Below are positions 1 to 9,183 of a DNA stretch of 64,000 bases, in pieces. The first letter of the stretch is position 1. Every line of letters starts with the position of its first letter. A model generated the notes under the pieces. It was given only the letters and a program-made list of their open reading frames with translations. It was not told the origin of the DNA and made no database searches. The position numbers and the translations under genes were made by a program. This DNA comes from Verrucomicrobiales bacterium. Lineage in GTDB: Bacteria; Verrucomicrobiota; Verrucomicrobiia; Limisphaerales; UBA1100. Location of the stretch: the NCBI GenBank assembly GCA_005809105.1, contig SYLI01000066.1:29242-93241 (forward strand), in the 5' to 3' direction.

Positions 1-961
1 TCCGTTGTGCATGAGCCAGGTGGCAGGCGTCATGATAGGTCACCTTGAGGGGTGTGGTGGCTCGCGCACTCACCGCCTTCGCCGGCTTTAATTCCTCCAC
101 CAAGTCGCGAACCTTTTCGCTAAAGCGGGCGGCGCGCTCGCGCCATGCGGGGTCGTCCTTGAGAAGGTGCCCGTATTCCTTTAACATGCTGCCACAGCCG
201 GCGGCATTGACCACGATGGCATCCACCGGCTGGGCTTCAAAGGTAGCGATGTTTTTGCGCGCGCAGTCGCGGGCGGCGTCCAGACGGCCTGAATGGGCGA
301 ACAACGCGCCGCAGCAGCCTTGCTCAGGCGGGGTGAGTACATCGCAGCCGGATTGGTTCAAGAGCTTCACACTGGCTGCATTGGTTCGTGCGAAGAGAAC
401 CTGCATCACGCAGCCCCTGAGAAAGCCCACCTGCCGTTTGGGGGAGCCCGCCGCCGGTGATAAGACTGGGATCGGGGTTGCGGGCTGGCTGGGCGGAAGC
501 AGTGCCAGTGCCTCGCGCATCACCCTCGGCAGCAGCCACCCCAGTCGCGCTGCACGGATCAGCCGGGCTGGGATGAGCGCCATGCGCAAGAGCACGGGAC
601 GGGAAAAGACAAACTCGATGCCCCAGCGCCACAGCCTTTCCCGCAGGGGCCGGCGATGATGCTGTTCAATGTGCTCGCGCGTCTCTTCCAGCAACGCGCC
701 ATATTGTACGCCACTGGGGCAGGCGACCTCGCACGCGCGGCAACCCAAGCAGCGGTCGATGGGGCCCGTGCTGAGTTCATCAAGCGCCAGTCGCTGCTCC
801 TCCAGTGCACGCATGATGTAGATGCGTCCGCGAGGCGAGTCGTTCTCATTACCCGTCTCCAGATAGGTGGGGCAGGCGCTCAGGCAGAGCCCGCAGTGGA
901 CGCACGCCTGCGCCTTGCTGGCATCAAGAAAGGATCGGGTGAATGAGGGGGGGCTGCTCAC
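1..961 (-). CDS. glcF: Glycolate oxidase iron-sulfur subunit (partial, C-terminus off window)
   Basis: This subunit passes electrons from the GlcD/GlcE flavin subunits during oxidation of glycolate to glyoxylate. Translating the minus strand from a GTG at 961 gives 320 residues in one open frame to the window edge. Two 4Fe-4S motifs lie near the N-terminus (CVHCGLCLSACP around residue 18 and CLGCRACEVACP around residue 68). Cysteine-rich CCG elements follow: GCCGALF, NAAGCGSMLKEY and YHDACHLAHAQR. The GTG overlaps the glcE stop by four bases (GTGA), so translation is probably coupled. The last residues of the family lie beyond position 1. Identification is firm; the other Fe-S partner subunits of this superfamily (for example lactate oxidase LutA) fit less well because the gene sits behind glcD and glcE. 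Confidence 0.93.
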   Translation of the reverse strand, partial: MSSPPSFTRSFLDASKAQACVHCGLCLSACPTYLETGNENDSPRGRIYIMRALEEQRLALDELSTGPIDRCLGCRACEVACPSGVQYGALLEETREHIEQHHRRPLRERLWRWGIEFVFSRPVLLRMALIPARLIRAARLGWLLPRVMREALALLPPSQPATPIPVLSPAAGSPKRQVGFLRGCVMQVLFARTNAASVKLLNQSGCDVLTPPEQGCCGALFAHSGRLDAARDCARKNIATFEAQPVDAIVVNAAGCGSMLKEYGHLLKDDPAWRERAARFSEKVRDLVEELKPAKAVSARATTPLKVTYHDACHLAHAQR

Positions 962-1878
962 AGGCTGGGCAGCGTGTGATGCGGGTCAAACGCATCCTTG
1001 AGCCGCTGCTGCAAGGCTGAAGGTGCGGTGGCCGGCGGTGCGGGAGGGCCTTGTGTGTGGTAAATCACCCCATTGCCGGCACGCGCAACAAAGGCGCATC
1101 CTTCCAATCTTGCCAGCGTGTCCATGAGGGCAGAGGGCATCACGGCGCATTTGCGATGGGGCCACTTGTGAAAGAGGCCGTCGTACTCCATGTCGCCGGG
1201 CTGGCAAATACCAAGGTGGGATAGTGCTTGGCACTGCTCGTCCACATCCTCCTGCGGTCCACCAAATCCCATCACGAGTGTCGGTGGAGAGCCGGGCAAG
1301 CGGTGCAAATCAAGGATGTCCAGATGCAGTCGCGAACCCACCACGCGCTCCAGCAGCGCACCCGCTTCCTCAAGAGTGGCGCAGATATGTTGCAGGATGC
1401 GTTGGGCCTTGGGAAGAGGCAGCACCTTGAACGTCGCTTCGACAATGATGCCTAGCGTACCGTGACTGCCGACAAAGACTTTGCAGAGGTCAAAGCCGGC
1501 GACATTCTTGACAACCTTCCCGCCTGATTTCACAAGGCGGCCGTCGGGCAACACGACGCTGATCCCAATGAGCCAGTCTCGCGCCGTGCCAAAACCCCAT
1601 CGGCGCGGCCCGCTGTGGTTGCCGGCAATCAGTGCGCCCAGCGTCATGGCTTTGGGAAAGGGTGGGTCCAGGGGCAGCCACTGGCCGGCTTGTGCGAGGG
1701 TGTGCTGAAAATCCGCCAGCGACATCCCCGCCTGCGCGGTGGCCGTCATGTCCTCGGGATGATGCTCCAAGAGCGCCCCCAGCGCGTGCAGATCCCAGCC
1801 GGTCACCGGCACGCGCCGCCCGTTGGCGGTGGCGAGCGCGTGGCGCAGTTCGTCCAGATTGGCGGGGCACAGGCGCAT
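958..1878 (-). CDS. glcE: Glycolate oxidase FAD-binding subunit GlcE
   Basis: This is the second FAD-binding subunit of the membrane-associated glycolate oxidase complex. The 306-residue product has the PCMH-type FAD fold: the stretch around FPKAMTLGALIAGNHSGPRR and the GGKVVKNVAGFDLCKVFVG segment are typical of GlcE, which is shorter than GlcD. I start it at the ATG at 1878, which overlaps the glcD stop as TGATG. An in-frame start 75 bases further upstream would lie inside glcD and adds residues without family character. It is the middle gene of glcD-glcE-glcF. Confidence 0.93.
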   Translation of the reverse strand: MRLCPANLDELRHALATANGRRVPVTGWDLHALGALLEHHPEDMTATAQAGMSLADFQHTLAQAGQWLPLDPPFPKAMTLGALIAGNHSGPRRWGFGTARDWLIGISVVLPDGRLVKSGGKVVKNVAGFDLCKVFVGSHGTLGIIVEATFKVLPLPKAQRILQHICATLEEAGALLERVVGSRLHLDILDLHRLPGSPPTLVMGFGGPQEDVDEQCQALSHLGICQPGDMEYDGLFHKWPHRKCAVMPSALMDTLARLEGCAFVARAGNGVIYHTQGPPAPPATAPSALQQRLKDAFDPHHTLPSL

Positions 1879-3353
1879 CAGGCGTGGGCCTGCTTGCGCA
1901 CGGCAAAGTCCGAGCAGCGTTTGCTGCCGGGAAACATCTTGTGCGGATTGCAACGCTGGTCGGGATCGAACACCCGCCGAAGCGTGCGCATCGCATCCAG
2001 ATCGCTTTCGGTGAACTGCAACGCCATATAGTCCATTTTCTCGACGCCAATGCCATGCTCGCCAGTGACGCTGCCGCCCAGCTCAATACAGCGGGTGAGG
2101 ATGTCGTGGCCTGCGGCCAGCGCACGCTGCACCTGGCCCGGCTCCCTTTCATCGTAGAGGATGAGCGGGTGGATGTTGCCGTCGCCCGCGTGAAACACAT
2201 TGGGAATGCGCAGGTCGTGGCGCCGGCTGGTTTCCTGGATGAACTGCATGATCTGCGGCAGCTTGCTGCGCGGCACCACGCCGTCCTGGGTGACGTAGTT
2301 GGGGCTGAGCCGGCCAATGGCTCCAAAAGCGCGCTTGCGGCACTTCCACAAGGCTGCACGCTCGGCCTCGTCGCGAGCCACCCGCACCTCGCGTGCACCG
2401 CGGCCACGGCAGAGGGCCTCGATGACACCCGCCTGCGCAGCCAAGCCCGCGGGCAGACCATCGAGTTCGATGATGAGCACCGCGCCCGCGTCGAGCGGAA
2501 AGCCAAAGTGATACGCTTCTTCCAGCGCGCTCACGATGAGCCTGTCCATCATTTCCAGCGCGGCAGGCACGATGCCCGCAGCAATGATGTCGCTCACGGC
2601 GTGGCTTGCCTCGTCCACGGTGTCAAACACACCCAGGAAAGTCCGCCAGTGCGTCGGCGTGGGGATCAGGCGAAGCAACGCGCGCGTGACGACGCCAAAC
2701 ATCCCTTCGCTGCCAATGAGCGCACCGCGCAGATCGTAGCCCTCCACGTCCTCGCCGCCATCGGGGGTGACGCCAAGCCATTGCACCGAGCCGTCGGGCA
2801 GCACCAGTTCCAGTCCCAAGACATGGTTGGTGGTGACGCCGTACTTGAGCGTGTGTGGACCGCCCGAGTTGGTGGCGATGTTGCCGCCGATGGTGCAGGC
2901 TGGCTGGCTTGAGGGATCGGGTGCGTAGCAAAGGCCATGCGGGGCGGCCTCGCGCGTCACCCAGGCGTTGACGCAGCCGGCCTCGACGAGTGCGCGTCGG
3001 TTGCGGACATCAAGCGCAAGCACGCGGTTCATGCGCGTGAGCGCAATCATGACGCCGCCTTCCACCGCCAGCACGCCGCCGCAAAGGCTGGTTCCCGCTC
3101 CGCGCGGAATGATGGGCAGATTCAACCGGGCGCACAGCTCAACCACCGCGGCCACTTCGGCTGTGGTGCGCGGCAACACCACGGCTGTGGGCGGATGGCG
3201 CTGCAGGGTGTAGCCATCGCACTCGTAGGCGAGCAGCTCCTTGGGATCGGCAAGCACGCTCTCGGCGCCCACGATCGCGCGCAGGGAATCCACCCATCCC
3301 GAAGTGTCGAGCCGTGGCGCCAGTGGCACGCACAGAGTGCTAGCCAAATTCAT
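1878..3353 (-). CDS. glcD: Glycolate oxidase catalytic FAD subunit GlcD
   Basis: GlcD oxidises glycolate (and often D-lactate) to the 2-oxo acid with FAD. The 491-residue protein has the FAD_binding_4 domain in its first half ([11 protein letters not shown], then [20 protein letters not shown]) and the FAD-oxidase C domain in its second half, ending in the [13 protein letters not shown] signature. The length matches the family. It is the first gene of a three-gene operon and diverges from an aminotransferase that starts 36 bp away, which suggests shared promoter space. D-lactate dehydrogenase is the main alternative, but separate glcE and glcF genes favour glycolate oxidase. Confidence 0.94.
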   Translation of the reverse strand: MNLASTLCVPLAPRLDTSGWVDSLRAIVGAESVLADPKELLAYECDGYTLQRHPPTAVVLPRTTAEVAAVVELCARLNLPIIPRGAGTSLCGGVLAVEGGVMIALTRMNRVLALDVRNRRALVEAGCVNAWVTREAAPHGLCYAPDPSSQPACTIGGNIATNSGGPHTLKYGVTTNHVLGLELVLPDGSVQWLGVTPDGGEDVEGYDLRGALIGSEGMFGVVTRALLRLIPTPTHWRTFLGVFDTVDEASHAVSDIIAAGIVPAALEMMDRLIVSALEEAYHFGFPLDAGAVLIIELDGLPAGLAAQAGVIEALCRGRGAREVRVARDEAERAALWKCRKRAFGAIGRLSPNYVTQDGVVPRSKLPQIMQFIQETSRRHDLRIPNVFHAGDGNIHPLILYDEREPGQVQRALAAGHDILTRCIELGGSVTGEHGIGVEKMDYMALQFTESDLDAMRTLRRVFDPDQRCNPHKMFPGSKRCSDFAVRKQAHA

Positions 3354-3389
3354 TGCTGCTGTCGAGTCGCCGGCCTACCCTTGGCTCGG

Positions 3390-4574
3390 ATGAATCCTTC
3401 TCCTGCCATGTCGATTCCCTCGCGCCTGCTCATGGGGCCAGGCCCCAGCAACGCGCCGCCGTCGGTGCTGACGGCGATGAGCCGGCCGCTCGTGGGGCAT
3501 CTGGATCCGGCCTTTGTCGCGCTCATGGAGGACATCAAGGCGATGCTGCGGCAGGTGTTTTTAACCAGCAACGAAATGACGTTTCCCGTGAGTGGCACCG
3601 GCAGTGCCGGGATGGAATTCTGCCTCGTCAATCTCATCGAGCCGGGCGACGAAGTCATCGTCGGCGTCAATGGAGTCTTTGGCCAGCGCATGGCGGAGGT
3701 GGCTTCGCGCTGCGGTGCCAAAGTGACGACCGTAGAGGCCACTTGGGGAAGTATCATCGAACCCGACGCGATTGCTGCCGCACTCAAGCAGGTTGCGCGG
3801 CCCAAGCTCGTGGCGATCGTCCATGCGGAAACCTCCACCGGTGCCCTCACGCCGGTGGAAGAGATCGGTCGTCTCACGCGAGATTCTGGAGCGCTGCTGG
3901 TGCTCGACACGGTGACCTCTCTGGGAGGCTGCGCCGTGCGTTTGGACGACTGGCTGGTGGATGCCGCCTACAGCGGCACGCAGAAATGCTTAAGTTGTCC
4001 GCCGGGCCTCTCGCCGGTCTCCTTTGGTCCTCGCGCCATGGAGGCGGTGCGTGCTCGTCGCCATCGTGTCCAAAGCTGGTATCTCGATGTCAGCCTTCTG
4101 GCCAATTATTGGGCCGAAGGTCAGCGCGTTTATCATCACACAGCGCCCATCTCCATGAACTACGCGCTGCACGAGGCGCTGCGTCTGCTGCTGGAGGAGG
4201 GGCTTGAGCAGCGGTGGGCGCGGCACGAACGCAACCACAACGCACTGCGGGCGGGACTGACGGCGCTGGGGTTGGAAATCGTGTCCCAACGCGGCCATCA
4301 GCTCTGGCAGCTTAATGCCGTGGGTGTTCCGCAGGGCGTGGACGAGGCGGCGGTGCGGGGGCGCCTGCTGCAGGAATTTAACATCGAAGTGGGAGCAGGG
4401 CTGGGACCGATGAAGGGCAAGATCTGGCGCGTGGGCCTGATGGGGCACACATCAACCCTTGAGAATGTGTGCGTGCTGCTGATGGCGCTGGGACGCATTC
4501 TGCGCGAAGCCGGCCAGAGCGTGGATGAACGGGCGGCCGCCGCAGCCGCTAAGGCCAGCGCAGCAGGTTCGTGA
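3390..4574 (+). CDS. Alanine/serine-glyoxylate-type PLP aminotransferase
   Basis: This is a class V, fold-type I aminotransferase of the AGT/SGAT group, which transfers an amino group to glyoxylate to make glycine. The N-terminus [18 protein letters not shown], the GTGSAGME phosphate-binding segment, the [11 protein letters not shown] aspartate segment and the [13 protein letters not shown] segment with the PLP-binding lysine are all present. I start at the ATG at 3390; an ATG at 3408 is also possible. The frame is open much further upstream, but only inside antisense glcD. Its position opposite glcDEF makes glyoxylate the likely acceptor. The last 26 bases overlap the convergent amidohydrolase gene. 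The donor (alanine, serine or another) cannot be read from the sequence. Confidence 0.9.
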   Translation: MNPSPAMSIPSRLLMGPGPSNAPPSVLTAMSRPLVGHLDPAFVALMEDIKAMLRQVFLTSNEMTFPVSGTGSAGMEFCLVNLIEPGDEVIVGVNGVFGQRMAEVASRCGAKVTTVEATWGSIIEPDAIAAALKQVARPKLVAIVHAETSTGALTPVEEIGRLTRDSGALLVLDTVTSLGGCAVRLDDWLVDAAYSGTQKCLSCPPGLSPVSFGPRAMEAVRARRHRVQSWYLDVSLLANYWAEGQRVYHHTAPISMNYALHEALRLLLEEGLEQRWARHERNHNALRAGLTALGLEIVSQRGHQLWQLNAVGVPQGVDEAAVRGRLLQEFNIEVGAGLGPMKGKIWRVGLMGHTSTLENVCVLLMALGRILREAGQSVDERAAAAAAKASAAGS

Positions 4575-5541
4575 CGCGCGTAAACGTTTCCGGCGGGAAT
4601 CCTGCAGCCACCTTCAGCCGGTAATCGCGTTCGATGGGATTGCCGATCTGGGCGCATTCCAGCATGGCGCGGTAGCTCATGAGTCCCCGCAGCCAGGGCC
4701 ATAGGGACTGGGTGGGCACGGGATAATCGCTGCCATGCAGCATGCGCAGAAGCAACTCGGGCTTGAGGCAGCCTCGCAAGACCCGGCTGCGATAGGGCAG
4801 ATTGAGCGCACTTAAGTCGGCGTAGAGCTGTGGGTACTGCCACATCATATCAACCAGCTCAGGGAAGTAGTCGCGATCCGTTGCGCCGCTGGCCGATGCG
4901 GCGTGTGCGGCGATGCAGGTGACCCCGCATTCTAGTGGCAGGCGAAGAATGCGCGGGTCGCTAAACTCCGGGCGCAGGACCTCCAGTGTGCGCTCGCCTC
5001 CCGTGTGCGCCAAGAGTGGCAAGCCCGCCCGGGCCATCGCAGTCCAGAAGGGTTTGAAACGCGGCTGGCTGCAGTCAATGTTCTGGCAATTGGGCAGGCA
5101 CTTCATCATGACGGCACCGCCGGCCAGTCCGCGTTCCAGCGCCTCCATCGCATCGGGCCGCGCCGGGTGGATGGAAATGGCGGGGAGGAACTCGGGGTGC
5201 TGCCGCCCTAGCGCAAGCACGCGCGCATCGGGCACGTGCGCATTGCCCCGGCCGGGCATCAGCCGGCCGTCATCGTCATACACCTCTTCTTGAGCGAGTA
5301 GTACCACGGCATCGAGTGAGGAGGTGCGGATGAAATGGAGGAGGCGATCCACATAAGGCTCGTCGAGCGGTCCTTGCAACGCCGTGAGGGGCAGGCCGAT
5401 CTGTTGCAGCATGAGGCGGTAGAGCAGCCGCTTGCCAGCGGAGGCGCGCAGCCAGCAGCCGTGACCTCCCTGCGCATTGCCCACCAGGTGGACGTGCATA
5501 TCAATCCGTTGCATGCCGTGCCGTTGGTGGTGCCTGCTCAT
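4549..5541 (-). CDS. Amidohydrolase family (TIM-barrel metal hydrolase)
   Basis: This is a 330-residue amidohydrolase-2-like protein. The N-terminus carries the metal-binding HxH (IDMHVHLVG), a histidine follows in the LLAHTGGE segment and another in CIAAHAAS, and a conserved late aspartate occurs in [13 protein letters not shown]. This order matches metal-dependent hydrolases of the TIM-barrel class. The substrate is unknown. A GGAG lies nine bases before the ATG at 5541; a second ATG at 5514 sits closer to the HxH. The gene begins 36 bases downstream of tRNA-Ser on the same strand, so the two may share a transcript. Confidence 0.82.
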   Translation of the reverse strand: MSRHHQRHGMQRIDMHVHLVGNAQGGHGCWLRASAGKRLLYRLMLQQIGLPLTALQGPLDEPYVDRLLHFIRTSSLDAVVLLAQEEVYDDDGRLMPGRGNAHVPDARVLALGRQHPEFLPAISIHPARPDAMEALERGLAGGAVMMKCLPNCQNIDCSQPRFKPFWTAMARAGLPLLAHTGGERTLEVLRPEFSDPRILRLPLECGVTCIAAHAASASGATDRDYFPELVDMMWQYPQLYADLSALNLPYRSRVLRGCLKPELLLRMLHGSDYPVPTQSLWPWLRGLMSYRAMLECAQIGNPIERDYRLKVAAGFPPETFTRVTNLLRWP

Positions 5542-5576
5542 GGCCTAGATCTCCATGGGGAGCGTGCGGTGGATGG

Positions 5577-5669
5577 TGGCGGAAGGGGTGGGATTCGAAC
5601 CCACGGTACGGTTTTCCCGTACGCTCGATTTCGAGTCGAGTGCCTTCAACCGGACTCAGCCACCCTTCC
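5577..5669 (-). tRNA. tRNA-Ser (anticodon CGA), CCA encoded
   Basis: On the minus strand the sequence folds as a class II tRNA. It has acceptor strand GGAAGGG pairing with CCCTTCC, a D-arm with GGTTGAAGGC, an anticodon stem CTCGA/TCGAG around loop CTCGAAA (anticodon CGA, reading UCG), a long variable arm with CGTACGG/CCGTACC, and a T-arm GTGGG/CCCAC around TTCGAAT. The discriminator is G, as expected for serine, and CCA is encoded right after it. The long variable arm and G discriminator make the serine assignment secure. Confidence 0.97.
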
Positions 5670-5727
5670 TTGCGCCGAAGGAAAGCCTATCGCCCGCGCC
5701 CGCGCCTGACAATGGGGAGTTTCAGCC

Positions 5728-6834
5728 GTGGTGTGGAAGGGCTCGACGCGCGCGCCGGGCTTGGATTTACTGCCGCCCGTGATTGACAGCCCGGCCTTGC
5801 TCTCTGCGTTTCTTCCGCGCCTGCAACAGAGCGCATGGCTGGCGCTGGACACCGAGGCGGACAGCCTGCACGCCTATCCAGAAAAGCTCTGCCTGCTTCA
5901 AGTGGGACTGCCGGAAGGGCCGGAGCTGGTCGATCCGCTCGCTGACCTGGACTTAAGCCAAGTGTGGCCAGAATTTCGCAGGCGGGAGATCATCATGCAC
6001 GGGGCCGATTACGATCTGCGTCTGCTCAAGGCCGGTCCGGGATTTGTGCCGGAAACCATCTTCGACACCATGCTGGCGGCCCGAATCCTGGGTCACGAAC
6101 GATTTGGGCTGGCGGATTTGGTGCAGCACTTCATGGGAGTGACGCTGGAAAAGGGCTCGCAGAAGGCCAACTGGGCGCAGCGGCCCCTGACGGAGAAGAT
6201 GAGCCAGTACGCCTGCAACGACGTGCTCTACTTGAAGCCGATCGCCGATGCGTTGCGCGCCCTCATGATCGCCAAAGGGCGGCTGGGATGGCACGCCCAG
6301 CAATGCGCCCAGTTGATCGTGGATAATTCACAATTTGCCGCGCCCGACGCCGACCGCATCTGGCGCATCAAGGGAAGCAACCACCTGCCGCCGCCCGTGC
6401 TGGCGGTGTTGCGCGAACTCTGGCACTGGCGCGAGGGCGAGGCCAGACGCCGATCTCGCCCGCCCTTTTTCGTGATCCCCCACGACACCCTGCTGCAAAT
6501 CGCCTGCGTCGCAGGGCAGGGCGGCAATTTCCACGACCTCCTGCCCCGGCGGATTTCCGACCAGCGCAGGCAGGGCATCATTGATGCCATCCACCGGGGA
6601 GGGCAGCAGCCGCCCGCGAGCCATCCTCGGCCGATTCCGCCGGCGCCGCGCCTGCGCCTCACGGGGCCGCAGGCCCAGCGACTGGCCCAATTGCAGCGCC
6701 ACCGTGATGCGCGCGCCGCTGACCTTGCCATCGATCCGACGCTCATCGCCAGCCGCGCCATGATGCTGGAGATGGTGACGGAGAATCACCTCGCGCATCT
6801 TCTGCCCTGGCAGCAGGACTTGATGGCGATGTGA
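5728..6834 (+). CDS. rnd: Ribonuclease D
   Basis: This 3' to 5' exoribonuclease trims tRNA and other small RNA 3' ends. The 368-residue protein starts at GTG 5728 with GGGGAG just upstream. The DEDD exonuclease domain covers roughly residues 15-205: LALDTEADSLHAY holds the first two acidic residues, HGADYDLRLL the third, and YACNDVLYLKPI the last. An HRDC-like helical domain follows around 215-300 (VLRELWHWREGEARRRSRPPFF). The length is near the family norm. It lies 58 bp from the tRNA-Ser gene on the opposite strand. Confidence 0.92.
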   Translation: MVWKGSTRAPGLDLLPPVIDSPALLSAFLPRLQQSAWLALDTEADSLHAYPEKLCLLQVGLPEGPELVDPLADLDLSQVWPEFRRREIIMHGADYDLRLLKAGPGFVPETIFDTMLAARILGHERFGLADLVQHFMGVTLEKGSQKANWAQRPLTEKMSQYACNDVLYLKPIADALRALMIAKGRLGWHAQQCAQLIVDNSQFAAPDADRIWRIKGSNHLPPPVLAVLRELWHWREGEARRRSRPPFFVIPHDTLLQIACVAGQGGNFHDLLPRRISDQRRQGIIDAIHRGGQQPPASHPRPIPPAPRLRLTGPQAQRLAQLQRHRDARAADLAIDPTLIASRAMMLEMVTENHLAHLLPWQQDLMAM

Positions 6835-6840
6835 GCCTCT

Positions 6841-8025
6841 TTAGCGCACGACTTCCAGCGCGAATCCCTTGAGGTATTGCGTCTCGGGGATGGCCGGGAG
6901 AATCGGGTGGTCAGGCGACTGGGTGTACGTCTCGCGCAGGCGCAACGTGCGCCGGGCATCGCGCGCGGCGTCCAGGATCACCTCCATAAAGAGCGCTCCG
7001 TCCACGTGGTGCGAGCAGCAGAAGGTGGCCAGCAGTCCGCCCGGAGCCAGCAGGCGAAGCGCGCGCAGGTGGATTTCCTTATAGCCCCGGAGCGCATCGG
7101 CCACCGCAGCGCGGTTGCGGGTGAACGAGGGCGGATCGAGAATGATGACATCAAAGCTGCCCGCCTGCGAAGGCGCGGCCTTCAACCACTCAAAGACGTT
7201 GGCTTGCTCAAACTCGCAGCGCGCCTCCACGGAATTGAGCTTCGCGTTGGCGGCGGCGCCAGCCAGCGCCGCTGCGGATTGATCGAGTGCGCTCACCTTG
7301 AGTGCGCCGGCCGCAGCGGCATGAATGGCAAATCCGCCTTGGAAGGTGAAACAATCCAACACCCGCGCCCCACGGCAATGCCGCGCGACAAGCGCATGGT
7401 TCACCTGCTGATCCAGATAGGCGCCGGTCTTGTGTCCGCCCAGCACGTCGGCAAGGAAAGTCATGCCGCCCAGTCGCACCGTGAGAGATGGGGAGAGGAT
7501 TCCCTCGATGATGCCTGTGCTGGGAGGAAGTCCCTCGAATTGGCGTGCCGCCGTGTCTCCGCGCTCCACGATGGCCTCGGGCGTAAAGATCGTGCGCAAG
7601 GCGGCCAGAATCGCCGGCTTGCACCGTTCCATTCCGGCCGAGGTGATTTGGATGACGAGGCACGACTCGTACCGGTCCACGATAAGGCCACTTAGGAAAT
7701 CGGCCTCGGAATTGACCACGCGGCAGGTGGTGGCGCCTGGCAACAGGCGCTCGCGCAGGTCGCGCGCCGCACGAATGCGTTGGGTGAAAAAGGACTCGTC
7801 CGGAGCGACACGTTCGTCTGCGATCAGCCGCACGGCAATCTTGGAAGTCTCGTTATAAAATCCGCAGCCCAGAAACCGGTTGCGGTGGTCTTTCACTTGC
7901 ACCCAATCTCCCGTGGTCGCCGGCCGGGTGAGGCGTTCGATGGCAGCCCGGTAAATCCACGGATGTCCGGCAGCCACGCGTTGGGCGCCATGCGGGCACA
8001 GAAGAACGGCGGGAAGGGGAGTCAT
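6841..8025 (-). CDS. Class I SAM-dependent rRNA methyltransferase, RlmI (YccW)-like
   Basis: This is a predicted 23S rRNA cytosine-5 methyltransferase. The 394-residue protein has an N-terminal PUA-like domain (GAQRVAAGHPWIYRAAIERL), a middle EEHxxK-like region with VVNSEADFLSGLIVDRY, and a C-terminal Rossmann methyltransferase domain. The SAM loop is RVLDCFTFQGGFAIHAA and the catalytic-type motif is VIILDPPSFTRNR. I start at ATG 8025; the frame is open upstream, but that extension runs into the preceding sugar-nucleotide gene. The RlmI/RlmK-type family is clear from the order of PUA, DPPSF and CFTF motifs; the exact target base is inferred. Confidence 0.87.
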   Translation of the reverse strand: MTPLPAVLLCPHGAQRVAAGHPWIYRAAIERLTRPATTGDWVQVKDHRNRFLGCGFYNETSKIAVRLIADERVAPDESFFTQRIRAARDLRERLLPGATTCRVVNSEADFLSGLIVDRYESCLVIQITSAGMERCKPAILAALRTIFTPEAIVERGDTAARQFEGLPPSTGIIEGILSPSLTVRLGGMTFLADVLGGHKTGAYLDQQVNHALVARHCRGARVLDCFTFQGGFAIHAAAAGALKVSALDQSAAALAGAAANAKLNSVEARCEFEQANVFEWLKAAPSQAGSFDVIILDPPSFTRNRAAVADALRGYKEIHLRALRLLAPGGLLATFCCSHHVDGALFMEVILDAARDARRTLRLRETYTQSPDHPILPAIPETQYLKGFALEVVR

Positions 8026-8035
8026 GCCGATGGCT

Positions 8036-9175
8036 TCAGAGCAACGAGGCGTGGGCTTTGTTCGCCGCCAGTTGCGCAACAAGTTCACGCACCTGCTGTG
8101 CGGCCTTCTTGTGCGCAACCAAGGTCGTGTCGTCGGTGTGAACAATCACGCAGTCGCGCAACCCCACCACCGCCACGAGCTGCCGGCGCGGCCCCTTTCG
8201 CATGTCGAGAATCAGATTTCGTGCTGCGTCCACCAGCACCGCGTCGGCCTCAACACAGTTGCCGGCGGGGTCCGCCTTCATGTGACGGGCCAGCGCGGGC
8301 CATGAGCCCAGGTCATCCCATGGAAAATCGCCATCGGCGACGACGACGTTCTGCGCGTGCTCCATCACGGCGTAGTCGAAGGACACGCGACGCAGCGCAG
8401 GGTAATCACGTGCCAGCGCGGCGCGCAGCTTTGTGGGTTGGGCGGCAATCCTAAACCAACGCTCGCAGGCGGCGTGCAATTCCTTCTGATGCTTGAGCAG
8501 GCTCTCCACAATGGTAGGAAAGGAAAAAACGAAGAGCCCCGCATTCCAGCGATGAACACCGCTGTTGAGAAATTCCACGGCGCGATCAAGCTGCGGCTTT
8601 TCAACAAATCGTTCTGCGCGATGGAAGGCCGTGCGGTAAGGCTTGCAGCTGCGGGGCGGTGGCAGAGTCTCGCCCACTTGAATGTAGCCGTAGCTGGTGG
8701 CGGGCTCCGTGGGCTTGATGCCGACCGTGACAATGGCTTGTCCGCGCGACGCCAGATCCATGCTGTCCATGAGAATGCGCGTGAAGGCCTTGGTGCCCTG
8801 ATCGGGAATCACATGATCGGCGGGCAGCACCGCGATTACGGCGGTGGCAGCGCGCGATCCAGCCAGCGCTGCGCCGAGCGCAATGGCGACGGCCGTGTCG
8901 CGCCCACAGGGTTCGGCCACAATATTGGCTTTGGGCAGGGCGGGCAGCTGCTTACTCATGGCAGCCACCTGCGACTCTTGCGTGATGACGAAGATGTTTT
9001 TGGGAGGCGCGAGAGTGCGGGCGCGATCAAAGGTCTGCTGGATCAGCGATTTCTTGCCCACCAGCGCCAGCAAGGGTTTTGGCGACTTCTCGCGGCTGAG
9101 CGGCCAAAAACGCTCGCCGCGCCCGCCCGCGAGGATGAGCACGAACCGGGGAGAGTCCGTAGATTTGCCCGCCAT
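8036..9175 (-). CDS. manC: Mannose-1-phosphate guanylyltransferase
   Basis: This enzyme makes GDP-mannose from GTP and mannose-1-phosphate for surface polysaccharide synthesis. The nucleotidyltransferase signature ILAGGRGERFWPLSREKSPK lies near the N-terminus, FVEKPQ lies mid-protein, and FDYAVMEHAQNVVVADGDF plus WDDLGSW lie near the end. At about 379 residues it is the short form without the fused phosphomannose isomerase domain. I choose ATG 9175 because a GAGG sits eight bases upstream; a TTG at 9187 overlapping the trpA stop is an alternative. It follows trpA by eight bases. Confidence 0.9.
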   Translation of the reverse strand: MAGKSTDSPRFVLILAGGRGERFWPLSREKSPKPLLALVGKKSLIQQTFDRARTLAPPKNIFVITQESQVAAMSKQLPALPKANIVAEPCGRDTAVAIALGAALAGSRAATAVIAVLPADHVIPDQGTKAFTRILMDSMDLASRGQAIVTVGIKPTEPATSYGYIQVGETLPPPRSCKPYRTAFHRAERFVEKPQLDRAVEFLNSGVHRWNAGLFVFSFPTIVESLLKHQKELHAACERWFRIAAQPTKLRAALARDYPALRRVSFDYAVMEHAQNVVVADGDFPWDDLGSWPALARHMKADPAGNCVEADAVLVDAARNLILDMRKGPRRQLVAVVGLRDCVIVHTDDTTLVAHKKAAQQVRELVAQLAANKAHASLL

Positions 9176-9183
9176 GATTAGCC

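Noticed and set aside
1879..1953. N-terminal extension of glcE to an upstream start
   Set aside because: The extension lies inside glcD and has no family character; the ATG at 1878 overlaps the glcD stop as TGATG.
1632..2912. A 426-codon plus-strand open frame
   Set aside because: It lies antisense to glcD and glcE, which carry intact FAD-binding motifs.
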